Positions 55,893-64,000 of a DNA stretch of 64,000 bases are shown here, piece by piece. The notes below the pieces were generated by a model. That model made no database searches. It saw nothing but the letters and a program-made list of their open reading frames with translations, and was not told the origin of the DNA. Both the position numbers and the translations under genes were made by a program. Each line of letters begins with the position of its first letter. The stretch's first letter is position 1. Origin of the DNA: Kordiimonas sp. (GTDB taxonomy: Bacteria > Pseudomonadota > Alphaproteobacteria > Sphingomonadales > Emcibacteraceae); contig PADB01000011.1 of NCBI GenBank assembly GCA_002700365.1, forward strand, positions 62,001 through 126,000, written 5' to 3'.

Positions 55893-58631
55893 TTAAAGAC
55901 GGCTTTTTGTTCGCCGTGTCGGGGCTATGGAAAAGGGATCTTCGGGCCAATGATGCTTTGGATACCGCCCTCTCATTTCCGCTCTGACGCCGGGATAACT
56001 GTTATGCCAGAAGCCTTTAAGGTCCTGAGTGATCTGCAAAGGTCGTCCTGCTGGTGAGAGCAAATGAATCACTAACGCTATTTTTCCGCCCACCACTGTC
56101 GGCGTTGTCTCTGCACCAAACATTTCCTGCAGCCTCACTTTTAGAACGGGTGGCGATTGCCCATAATCAATCGGCAGGCGTGATCCGCTGGGGACGGTAA
56201 TATGTTCTGGTGCCAGAACGTCCAGCATTTGTTGTTGTTCCCACGTCAGTTGTTGACGCAATATATCTGTCAGTGACAACTTCTGTAATTGTTCCAGACG
56301 TGTCAAACCAGTGACATACGGCTCTAACCACTCTTCCAGCCCGTCATACAAGGTCGCTTCCCGTAGGTCCGGCCAATCATCGCTGTCATCACCATGCTGA
56401 TATAAAAATTCTATACGTTGCTGAAAGGCCTTGGCCCTCTTGTCCCATGACAAACAGGCCAACCCCTCTGCCCGCACACCCTGCAGCAGTGCTTCTTGCG
56501 CGGCTTCGGCAGATGGCGTTGTGGCTTCTTCCCGCAGTCTGATCTGCCCTAACCGCTGCACATTCTGCGCTCTGACTGCTTTGCGGTCTTTGTCCCAGAC
56601 GACCTCTTCCGTGTCCTCAATCAGGGTATCAAAATACGTTTCCAACGCCACACGGTCCAACGGTGCCGCCAGAAAGACACGACTATTGGCAGATGTTGCC
56701 AACGCACCCGGTCGCCCCCCTGCACTGCCTAAACGCGCTACTGCCAGATATTCACATGCGCTCAACGGGTCATCAGTTGGAAGTGCCGCACCTTGTCCGC
56801 CACTGGTTAAATAAACGCCATCCCGGCCAGACCGGCGTCGCGCCAACCGATCTGGATAAGCCCAGCCCACCAAAACACCTGGCAAAATTGATGGTGATAT
56901 CTCCTCACCGTCCCCTTTGCGTCCCCCTTTATGTTCCGGATTTGCCTTATCAGTGGCCGGATATGCCGGTTCAGCACCCACCTCATGGCCCCGTGCTGAA
57001 CTCTTGTCATGGCCCAATGTCACATCACCTTCCCGCAACATTGGCAACAGCATACGGTGCCAGCGCTTCGCTTGTTGCATCACCTGCTGCAGGGCCGGAC
57101 GGTCAATATAGCGGGGTAACTTTTCCACCGTTCCGCCTCGCCATGACTGACAGACGATTTGAAAGCGTTCTGTGACATCTCTGCCCGCCGCGTCACCGCT
57201 TTCCCGCCGAACAATATCCCGTTCAGACAGCAATGCCGCCATGGCACAGCCTTCCAGCGCATATCCTGCCTGCCCGGCCTCCAAGATCATATGCGACAAT
57301 CGCGGATGGACGCCGAAACGTGCCATCTGACGGCCATGTGTCGTTAAGTCCCCCACCTCTGATAAGGCCCCTAATTCGATCAATAGGTATCGCGCCTGCT
57401 CTACTTTACTCTTCTCCGGTGGGGTCAACCAACGTAACTGATCCACCTCTCTGACCCCCCAACACGCCATTTCTAGAACGATTGGCGCCAGATCCCCTTG
57501 CAGGATTTCCGGATTTGTCTGTGCCGACAGACCGTTATGCGAGGCCTCACTCCACAGGCGATAGCATGCCCCCGGTGCCAAACGTCCCGCCCGTCCTGCC
57601 CGCTGTTCCGCGGCCGCCTTTGTCACCTTCACCGTCTCCAGTCCCGACATACCCGTGCGGGGATCGAAAAATGATTGGCGCATCTGTCCCCCATCAACAA
57701 CAACCGTGATTCCGTCGATCGTCAGACTTGTTTCAGCAATGGCTGTTGCCAACACGACCTTCCTTTTACCCGCTGGGGGCGGGGCAATCGCCTTATCCTG
57801 GGCCTCTAGCGATAATTGACCATATAACGGACAAACAAGGATATCCGCCACATGACGGCCTTGAACATCCTGAAAAGCACCTTCACCTTGAAGGGTCATC
57901 TCCTTCAGGGCGCGTTCCATCCGACGGATTTCCTGCTGTCCCGGCAAAAACACGAGGATATTGCCCTGGTGCATCACCAGGGCTTCTTTAATCACACTTA
58001 GCATATGCTGTTCGCGCTGGCGTTGCCCGCTATCCGGCCCGGAAGATCGCACGGAAGGTAGGGGGCGCCAGTATTGTGTAACCGGAAAACGACGGCCTTC
58101 ACTGGTCACCACAGGCGCATCCCCTAAAAAGGCGGAGATTTCCCCCCCGTCCAAGGTGGCCGACATGATAATGAGACGTAAATCTTCCCGCAGGGCCGCC
58201 TGACTATCCAGACAAAGGGTCAAGGCTAAATCCGCCTCCAGTGAACGTTCATGAAATTCATCAAAAATCACCGCCGCAATGCCGGGCAGCTCAGGATCCT
58301 GCTGCAACATTCGTATCAGGATGGCTTCGGTAATGACTTCAATGCGTGTTGTCGGCCCCACTTTATGATCTAGGCGCACTCTGTAGCCAACCGTCTGACC
58401 GACCTTTTCGCCCAACCCGCGCGCCATATAAGAAGCCGCCGCCCGCGCCGCCAGACGTCGTGGTTCCAACATCAATATCTTGCCCGCCGCCCATGGCTCT
58501 TTATATAACGCCAAAGGGACGCGGGTTGTCTTACCAGCCCCGGGCGGGGCCTGAAGGACGACGTTCATATGATGCGTACATGCCACCTTCAGGTCGGCCA
58601 GAACAGCCTCTATCGGCAAAGAAGATTCCAT
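55893..58631 (-). CDS. hrpB: ATP-dependent helicase HrpB
   Basis: A 912-residue DExH helicase, longer than the usual roughly 820. Motif I is P-P-G-A-G-K-T-T near 30, motif II D-E-F-H, motif III S-A-T, and motif VI Q-R-A-G-R-A-G-R. The helicase-associated and HrpB-specific C-terminal domains follow, ending in P-K-H-H-W-P-E-D-P. The extra length includes a charged, low-complexity insertion at about 545-600 (rich in Gly, Lys and Glu). The RNA target of HrpB is not well defined. It is transcribed toward nrdA with about 310 bp between. Confidence 0.92.
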   Translation of the reverse strand: MESSLPIEAVLADLKVACTHHMNVVLQAPPGAGKTTRVPLALYKEPWAAGKILMLEPRRLAARAAASYMARGLGEKVGQTVGYRVRLDHKVGPTTRIEVITEAILIRMLQQDPELPGIAAVIFDEFHERSLEADLALTLCLDSQAALREDLRLIIMSATLDGGEISAFLGDAPVVTSEGRRFPVTQYWRPLPSVRSSGPDSGQRQREQHMLSVIKEALVMHQGNILVFLPGQQEIRRMERALKEMTLQGEGAFQDVQGRHVADILVCPLYGQLSLEAQDKAIAPPPAGKRKVVLATAIAETSLTIDGITVVVDGGQMRQSFFDPRTGMSGLETVKVTKAAAEQRAGRAGRLAPGACYRLWSEASHNGLSAQTNPEILQGDLAPIVLEMACWGVREVDQLRWLTPPEKSKVEQARYLLIELGALSEVGDLTTHGRQMARFGVHPRLSHMILEAGQAGYALEGCAMAALLSERDIVRRESGDAAGRDVTERFQIVCQSWRGGTVEKLPRYIDRPALQQVMQQAKRWHRMLLPMLREGDVTLGHDKSSARGHEVGAEPAYPATDKANPEHKGGRKGDGEEISPSILPGVLVGWAYPDRLARRRSGRDGVYLTSGGQGAALPTDDPLSACEYLAVARLGSAGGRPGALATSANSRVFLAAPLDRVALETYFDTLIEDTEEVVWDKDRKAVRAQNVQRLGQIRLREEATTPSAEAAQEALLQGVRAEGLACLSWDKRAKAFQQRIEFLYQHGDDSDDWPDLREATLYDGLEEWLEPYVTGLTRLEQLQKLSLTDILRQQLTWEQQQMLDVLAPEHITVPSGSRLPIDYGQSPPVLKVRLQEMFGAETTPTVVGGKIALVIHLLSPAGRPLQITQDLKGFWHNSYPGVRAEMRGRYPKHHWPEDPFSIAPTRRTKSRL

Positions 58632-59215
58632 GATATCAGCCTATCAGCAAGTCCAATAAAAGCAAAACCGCCGCTTCCCTTATAAAAAAACAACATATCA
58701 GCGCACCATATCTTACGAATCATAGGTAAGTAATGGTGACGTTTCTATGACTTTTGCCGAAACTGCATAAAAATCAATTCCTTAAAAAGAATCTACTGCA
58801 TTGATAGACCGGAAATATGCGTCTCTCACCCCCCTTTATGGACCTACAACACGCCAGAACGCGGCTATTCTTAATATTGGAGTCTCATGGGAAAAGTGAG
58901 GAATTCAGCCCTTTTGTATCATTTTACCGTGGTTTTGCACAAACATCCCCTTGCCTTCAGCGTATGTTATATACTAGGTATGTTGCCATATTAAGGGTTT
59001 GACTACGGATCGTCGCACATCACAATATGCGTCCGTAGACACCATAAAAGCTGGAAGCCATCGTCGCACTTACAAGAGGGGTATAGTGCAACGGTACTTT
59101 TTGCCCGTTGTAAGGTCGATGGCAAACAGAAAACATCACGGCAACTTTGGGATCAATCTCCCGGAGTCATTCCATGTTTATGGGACTGCCGTATTAATCT
59201 GGAGACGGTTAGAGT
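58632..59215. other. Intergenic region between hrpB and gltB
   Basis: About 580 bp between divergent genes. It should hold promoters for hrpB and gltB, but I find no clear consensus sigma-70 or sigma-54 site. Short open frames in it lack ribosome sites and family features. A small inverted repeat CTTAC-N8-GTAAG lies at 58712-58729. Confidence 0.5.
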
Positions 59216-62200
59216 ATGAATCAGCACGTGCCTTTAAACCATAAGGGTCTTCCTTCCGAACAGGGGGCATATAACCCGGATAACGAGCATGATTCCTGCG
59301 GCATTGGTATGGCCGTAAATATCAAAGGAAAAAAGAGCCACAGCATCATTGAACGTGGCCTGAAAATTCTTGAAAATCTGGAACATCGCGGCGCGGTGGG
59401 CGCAGACCCCAAAGCCGGCGATGGCGCGGGTATTCTAATTCAGATGCCTGACGATTTTATGCGCCAGAAAGCCGCAGAATGCAGCATTACCCTTCCAGAC
59501 GCCGGTCATTATGGCGTTGGCATGCTGTTCCTGCCACGGGACGCTGACCTGCGCGTCAAAATCGAAGCGAAGCTCGTTGAATTGACAGTCGAAGAAGGCC
59601 AGGATTTCCTTGGCTGGCGCGATGTGCCTACAGATAATAGCGATCTGGGTCATAGTGTTCTGCCCACAGAACCTATCATACGTCAGGCTTTTGTCGGTCG
59701 TGGTGAAACAACCCCGGCCGAAGCATTTGAATTAAAACTGCTGGTGATCCGTAAGCAATTATCCGCTTTTGCTACCAGCTTAGGCGAAGAAAGCAGAGAT
59801 TATTATTTCAGCTCTTTTTCAAGCAAGACCGTTCTGTATAAAGGCATGTTGCTGGCCGACCAGGTCGGGACATATTACGCTGACCTGAAGGACGAAAGCA
59901 TGGTTTCGGCCATCGCCCTGGTTCACCAGCGTTTCTCCACTAATACGTTCCCCACATGGAGTCTGGCACAACCTTTCCGTATGGTGTGTCATAATGGTGA
60001 GATCAATACTGTACGCGGCAACGTCAACTGGATGAATGCCCGTCGTCAGGCGCTTGAATCAAAAATCATCGGCGATGATCTGGAAAAACTCTGGCCGCTG
60101 ATCCCTGAAGGCACATCGGATACGGCCTCTTTTGATAATGCCCTGGAATTGCTGGTGGCGGGTGGATATTCCATTGTCCATGCCATGATGATGTTAATTC
60201 CGGAAGCCTGGGCCGGTAATCCATTGATGGATGAAGACCGTAAGGCGTTTTATGAATATCATGCTGCCCTGATGGAACCTTGGGACGGTCCGGCCGCCGT
60301 TGCTTTTACTGATGGTAAAATCGTCGGGGCCACTTTGGACCGGAATGGCCTGCGTCCGGCACGCTATCTTGTCACCGATGACGATATGGTGATTTTGGCC
60401 TCTGAAATGGGCGTGCTGCCCGTTGAGGAAGAGCGCATCGTCCAGAAATGGCGACTGCAGCCCGGTCGTATGCTGGTCATTGATACTGAAGAAGGCCGCA
60501 TTATTTCTGATGAAGAAGTCAAAGCGCAGCTTGCGTCTTTACATGATTATAAAGCCATTTTGGCCCGCACCCAGATCAAACTAGAAGATCTGCCAGCGGA
60601 ACCCGCACCAGCGGATACCAGTGGCGTCAGCCTATTGGATCGACAACAGGCATTTGGCTATACGCAGGAAGACTTGAAATTCCTGATTGCGCCGATGGCC
60701 GCCACGGGTCAGGAAGGCATCGGGTCCATGGGAACGGATACCCCAATTCCCGCACTGTCCGCAAAATCAAAACTGCTTTATAATTATTTCCAGCAAAACT
60801 TTGCACAGGTGACAAATCCACCTATCGACCCTATCCGTGAAGAAGCCGTAATGTCGTTGGTGTCCTTTATCGGGCCACGGCCAAATCTGCTGGATCTTGA
60901 TGGCGTGGGAACAATCAAACGTCTCGAAGTCCGGCAGCCAATTCTGACCAACGAAGATCTGGAAAAAATCCGTGCCATCGGCGATATCCCGGATAATAAC
61001 TTCCGCACGGTCACGCTGGACATCACCTATGACGCGGCCGCAGGCGCAGAAGGCATGCAGGACGCCATTGAAAAAGTCTGTCTGCTGGCAGAAGTTTCGG
61101 TCTCCGAAGGCGATAACATTATTATTCTCTCAGACCGTAAAATCAGTGATGAGCGCATTGCTATCCCGGCCCTGCTGGCGACCTCTGCAGTTCACCATCA
61201 CCTGATCCGTAATGGTTTACGGACATCGGTCGGCCTGGTCGTTGAAACAGGCGAAGCCCGTGAAGTTCATCATTTATGCGTCTTGGCTGGTTACGGTGCA
61301 GAGGCCATTAATCCTTATCTGGCTTTCGACACGATCCGTGAATTATTACCGACATTCCCTGATGAAATTGATTATGACACAGCCGTCCAGCGCTTTATAA
61401 AGGCCGCAGACAAAGGCATGTTAAAAGTCATGTCAAAAATGGGAATCTCCACCTATCAATCCTATTGCGGCGCGCAGATTTTTGACGCTGTTGGTCTGTC
61501 TTCTGAATTTGTGGCGCAATATTTCACGGGGACCCGCGGCCTGATCGAAGGGGTGGGTATTAAAGAAGTCTCCCGCGAAACAGCCATGCGGCACAAAGAC
61601 GCATTTGGTGACGCGCCGATCTATCGCCATGCCCTTGATGTCGGCGGTGAATACGCCGTACGCATGCGGGGTGAAGATCACATGTGGACGTCAGAATCTG
61701 TCGCTGATCTGCAGCATGCCGTCCGCGGTAACAACGCCGAAAAATACGAAGATTTTGCAAAACGCATTAACGATCAGAACGAACGTCTGTTAACGCCCAG
61801 AGGCCTGTTTAAAATCAAAACTGCCGCAAAGCCTATCGCCCTCGATGAGGTGGAACCTGCGGCCGAAATCGTTAAACGGTTTGCGACCGGGGCCATGTCC
61901 TTTGGGTCAATCAGCCGTGAAGCGCATACCAATCTGGCCATTGCCATGAACCGTATTGGCGGTAAATCCAATACCGGTGAAGGCGGGGAAGAACCTGATC
62001 GCTTTACACCTGATGCCAACGGTGATAGCCGTCGCAGTGCTATTAAACAGGTGGCGTCCGGTCGTTTCGGTGTAACCACTGAATATCTGGTCAATGCCGA
62101 TGACATTCAGATTAAAATGGCCCAAGGGGCGAAGCCCGGCGAAGGCGGACAGCTTCCTGGCCATAAGGTCGATCCGGTCATTGCCAAAGTGCGTCACTCC

Positions 62201-63859
62201 ACGCCAGGTGTCGGGCTGATTTCGCCCCCACCTCACCACGATATTTATTCTATCGAAGATCTGGCACAGCTGATTTACGATCTGAAAAACGTCAATCCTA
62301 CATCACGTGTCAGTGTTAAGCTGGTGTCTGAAATTGGTGTTGGTACTGTTGCTGCGGGTGTCTCCAAGGCCAAGGCAGACCATGTCACGATTTCCGGCTT
62401 TGATGGCGGCACCGGGGCTAGCCCGCTGACCTCAATCAAGCATGCAGGCTCCCCGTGGGAGCTGGGCCTTGCAGAAACACAACAGACATTGGTACTGAAC
62501 CGCCTGCGTGACCGTATTGCCGTGCAAGTTGACGGCGGCCTTAAAACAGGGCGCGACGTCATTATCGGGGCACTGTTAGGGGCCGACGAATTTGGTTTTG
62601 CCACCGCCCCGCTGATTGCCAGCGGCTGTATTATGATGCGCAAATGTCATCTGAATACCTGCCCTGTGGGTGTAGCGACACAAGACCCCGAATTACGTAA
62701 AAAATTCACCGGCAAACCGGAACATGTGGTCAATTACTTCTTCTTTGTCGCGGAAGAAGTCCGCAAAATCTTAGCGGAAATGGGCTTTACCCGTCTTGAA
62801 CAGCTTATCGGTCGGTCCGATTTGCTGGAAAAAGAAGCTGCCATTCAACATTGGAAGGCCAATGGGCTGGACTTTACTAAACTGTTCCATAAGCCTGAGC
62901 CCGCCGAAGGAGACGCCATCTTTAATACAACTGAGCAGGAACATAACCTGTCTGTATTGGACTATAAGCTGATCGAAGAGGCCAAACCGGCACTGGAAAA
63001 TGGTACCCCCGTCCAGATTACAACCGCCATAGGCAATACCGACCGCACAGCAGGAACGATGTTATCCGGCGAAGTTGCCAAGCGTTACGGTCATAAAGGC
63101 CTTCCCGATGACACCATCAGCGTAAAGCTGAAAGGTACAGCAGGGCAAAGCTTCGGCGCCTTTTTAGCACGCGGTGTTTCCTTTGAATTGGAAGGGGAAG
63201 GTAACGATTATGTCGGGAAGGGTCTAAGCGGCGGACGTATCGCCATCTACCCCCCGGCGGAAAGTAAAATCGTGCCTGAAGAAAGCATCATTGTCGGCAA
63301 TACTGTCATGTATGGGGCCATCGAAGGCGAAGGATATTTCCGCGGTGTTGGCGGGGAACGCTTTGCTGTCCGTAACTCAGGGGCAATTGCCGTTGTCGAA
63401 GGCGTTGGCGATCATGGTTGTGAATATATGACCGGTGGCTGCGTTGTCGTCATCGGGCCTACCGGGCGTAACTTTGCCGCCGGGATGAGTGGCGGTGTAG
63501 CCTACGTTCTGGACATGGATGGAAGCTTTGAAAAACGTTGCAACCTTTCGATGGTTGATTTGGAACCGATCCCGGCTGAAGACGCCGCGGCGGGTCACAA
63601 CCACGAAGATGGTGAGCTTGAAAATCATGGCGTTGTCGATCTCATGCGGGATATGACCAGCAACGATGCCAACCGCATCAAAACTCTGCTGGAAAATCAC
63701 GCGCGTTATACCAACAGTGCCCGCGCACAGGAAATTCTGGCTAATTTTGCGACATATCTGCCAAGATTTGTCAAAGTCATGCCGGTTGATTACCGCCGCG
63801 CTCTGGAACAAATGCAAAAAGCGCAGTCAGGCAATACTTCACTGCGCCACGGAGGATAA
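59216..63859 (+). CDS. gltB: Glutamate synthase (NADPH), large subunit
   Basis: A 1547-residue protein. After a short propeptide the N-terminal nucleophile amidotransferase begins at Cys (D-S-C-G-I-G-M-A). The central and FMN-binding synthase domains follow (E-G-G-E-E-P-D-R-F, A-K-P-G-E-G-G-Q-L-P-G-H-K-V, S-G-F-D-G-G-T-G-A-S-P). The iron-sulfur Cys ligands are in R-K-C-H-L-N-T-C-P-V-G, and the C-terminal GXGXG helix domain has several G-x-x-x-G repeats. It makes glutamate from glutamine and 2-oxoglutarate, taking electrons through GltD, whose gene follows after 5 bp. Confidence 0.96.
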   Translation: MNQHVPLNHKGLPSEQGAYNPDNEHDSCGIGMAVNIKGKKSHSIIERGLKILENLEHRGAVGADPKAGDGAGILIQMPDDFMRQKAAECSITLPDAGHYGVGMLFLPRDADLRVKIEAKLVELTVEEGQDFLGWRDVPTDNSDLGHSVLPTEPIIRQAFVGRGETTPAEAFELKLLVIRKQLSAFATSLGEESRDYYFSSFSSKTVLYKGMLLADQVGTYYADLKDESMVSAIALVHQRFSTNTFPTWSLAQPFRMVCHNGEINTVRGNVNWMNARRQALESKIIGDDLEKLWPLIPEGTSDTASFDNALELLVAGGYSIVHAMMMLIPEAWAGNPLMDEDRKAFYEYHAALMEPWDGPAAVAFTDGKIVGATLDRNGLRPARYLVTDDDMVILASEMGVLPVEEERIVQKWRLQPGRMLVIDTEEGRIISDEEVKAQLASLHDYKAILARTQIKLEDLPAEPAPADTSGVSLLDRQQAFGYTQEDLKFLIAPMAATGQEGIGSMGTDTPIPALSAKSKLLYNYFQQNFAQVTNPPIDPIREEAVMSLVSFIGPRPNLLDLDGVGTIKRLEVRQPILTNEDLEKIRAIGDIPDNNFRTVTLDITYDAAAGAEGMQDAIEKVCLLAEVSVSEGDNIIILSDRKISDERIAIPALLATSAVHHHLIRNGLRTSVGLVVETGEAREVHHLCVLAGYGAEAINPYLAFDTIRELLPTFPDEIDYDTAVQRFIKAADKGMLKVMSKMGISTYQSYCGAQIFDAVGLSSEFVAQYFTGTRGLIEGVGIKEVSRETAMRHKDAFGDAPIYRHALDVGGEYAVRMRGEDHMWTSESVADLQHAVRGNNAEKYEDFAKRINDQNERLLTPRGLFKIKTAAKPIALDEVEPAAEIVKRFATGAMSFGSISREAHTNLAIAMNRIGGKSNTGEGGEEPDRFTPDANGDSRRSAIKQVASGRFGVTTEYLVNADDIQIKMAQGAKPGEGGQLPGHKVDPVIAKVRHSTPGVGLISPPPHHDIYSIEDLAQLIYDLKNVNPTSRVSVKLVSEIGVGTVAAGVSKAKADHVTISGFDGGTGASPLTSIKHAGSPWELGLAETQQTLVLNRLRDRIAVQVDGGLKTGRDVIIGALLGADEFGFATAPLIASGCIMMRKCHLNTCPVGVATQDPELRKKFTGKPEHVVNYFFFVAEEVRKILAEMGFTRLEQLIGRSDLLEKEAAIQHWKANGLDFTKLFHKPEPAEGDAIFNTTEQEHNLSVLDYKLIEEAKPALENGTPVQITTAIGNTDRTAGTMLSGEVAKRYGHKGLPDDTISVKLKGTAGQSFGAFLARGVSFELEGEGNDYVGKGLSGGRIAIYPPAESKIVPEESIIVGNTVMYGAIEGEGYFRGVGGERFAVRNSGAIAVVEGVGDHGCEYMTGGCVVVIGPTGRNFAAGMSGGVAYVLDMDGSFEKRCNLSMVDLEPIPAEDAAAGHNHEDGELENHGVVDLMRDMTSNDANRIKTLLENHARYTNSARAQEILANFATYLPRFVKVMPVDYRRALEQMQKAQSGNTSLRHGG

Positions 63860-63864
63860 GACCA

Positions 63865-64000
63865 ATGGGTAAACCTACCGGCTTTATGGAAATCCCGAAA
63901 CAGGACCGCACCTATTCCCCGGCTTCTGACCGTGTACGGCATTACAATGAATTCGTCCTGCCCATGCCGGAAGACGAAGTGGTGCGCCAAGGCGGACGCT
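63865..64000 (+). CDS. gltD: Glutamate synthase small subunit, 5' part only
   Basis: The window ends 45 codons into this gene. GGAGG precedes the ATG. The N-terminus M-G-K-P-T-G-F-M-E-I-P-K-Q-D-R is typical of GltD, the FAD/[4Fe-4S] subunit that passes NADPH electrons to GltB. The operon order gltB-gltD is standard. Confidence 0.92.
   Translation, partial: MGKPTGFMEIPKQDRTYSPASDRVRHYNEFVLPMPEDEVVRQGGR

Noticed and set aside
58817-59244. Two short plus-strand frames between hrpB and gltB
   Set aside because: No ribosome sites and no recognisable features; the second overlaps the gltB start in another frame.

Overview
The window looks like a chromosomal segment of a free-living, probably marine alphaproteobacterium with moderate G+C. 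The best taxonomic evidence is the first 10 kb. It holds divL (a DivL-type cell-cycle kinase with Tyr at the phospho-acceptor position), ahcY, ptsH, a mannose-type EIIA gene, rapZ, a short hprK, chvG and chvI, with pckA divergent. This is a conserved alphaproteobacterial block. I cannot assign a genus.

Layout. 1-10.5 kb: the divL-to-pckA block (cell cycle, methyl cycle, regulatory PTS, envelope/acid sensing, gluconeogenesis). 10.6-20.6 kb: mixed housekeeping and stress genes: a YdjM-like membrane protein, a J-domain protein with an MFS exporter, a CHAD/ParA-like/CYTH/Nudix group that suggests polyphosphate or triphosphate biology, a helix-hairpin-helix protein with a histone-H1-like lysine tail divergent from a small XRE regulator, a ChaN-like protein, a group III truncated globin with SufE, and a TusA-like protein. 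20.7-27.3 kb: a GGDEF-EAL protein, a CaiB-type CoA transferase, MnmC and an AhpD-like protein.

27.4-40.3 kb is the accessory heart of the window. A complete multicomponent phenol hydroxylase operon (dmpKLMNOPQ order) lies behind a near-perfect sigma-54 promoter with two repeated upstream elements. Next to it is an isomerase/DsbA-fold gene. Beyond that is a YCF48-RND-DUF1302-DUF1329 envelope operon with its own sigma-54 promoter and an XylR/DmpR-like operator. A divergent DmpR/XylR-family activator completes the locus. Two lesions are visible. The activator has an in-frame TAA in place of the Glu codon just before GAFTGA. The RND and DUF1302 genes are joined by a deletion that removed the end of one and the start of the other. 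The hydroxylase structural genes are intact, and no ring-cleavage gene is in the window. The locus appears to be losing its control and transport parts while keeping the enzyme.

40.4-47 kb: a cobalamin riboswitch with btuB, msrA, a Tas-like aldo/keto reductase, DUF1853, DUF389 and msrB. 47-52.2 kb: two paralogous proteins with PEP-CTERM-like tails, one behind a third sigma-54 promoter, and a large PrsT-like TPR protein; no exosortase gene is visible. 52.2-64 kb: a small membrane protein, class I ribonucleotide reductase (nrdA, nrdB), hrpB, gltB and the start of gltD.

No rRNA, tRNA, CRISPR array or transposase was seen. Functions are assigned from recognised family motifs in the translations; no database search was run.
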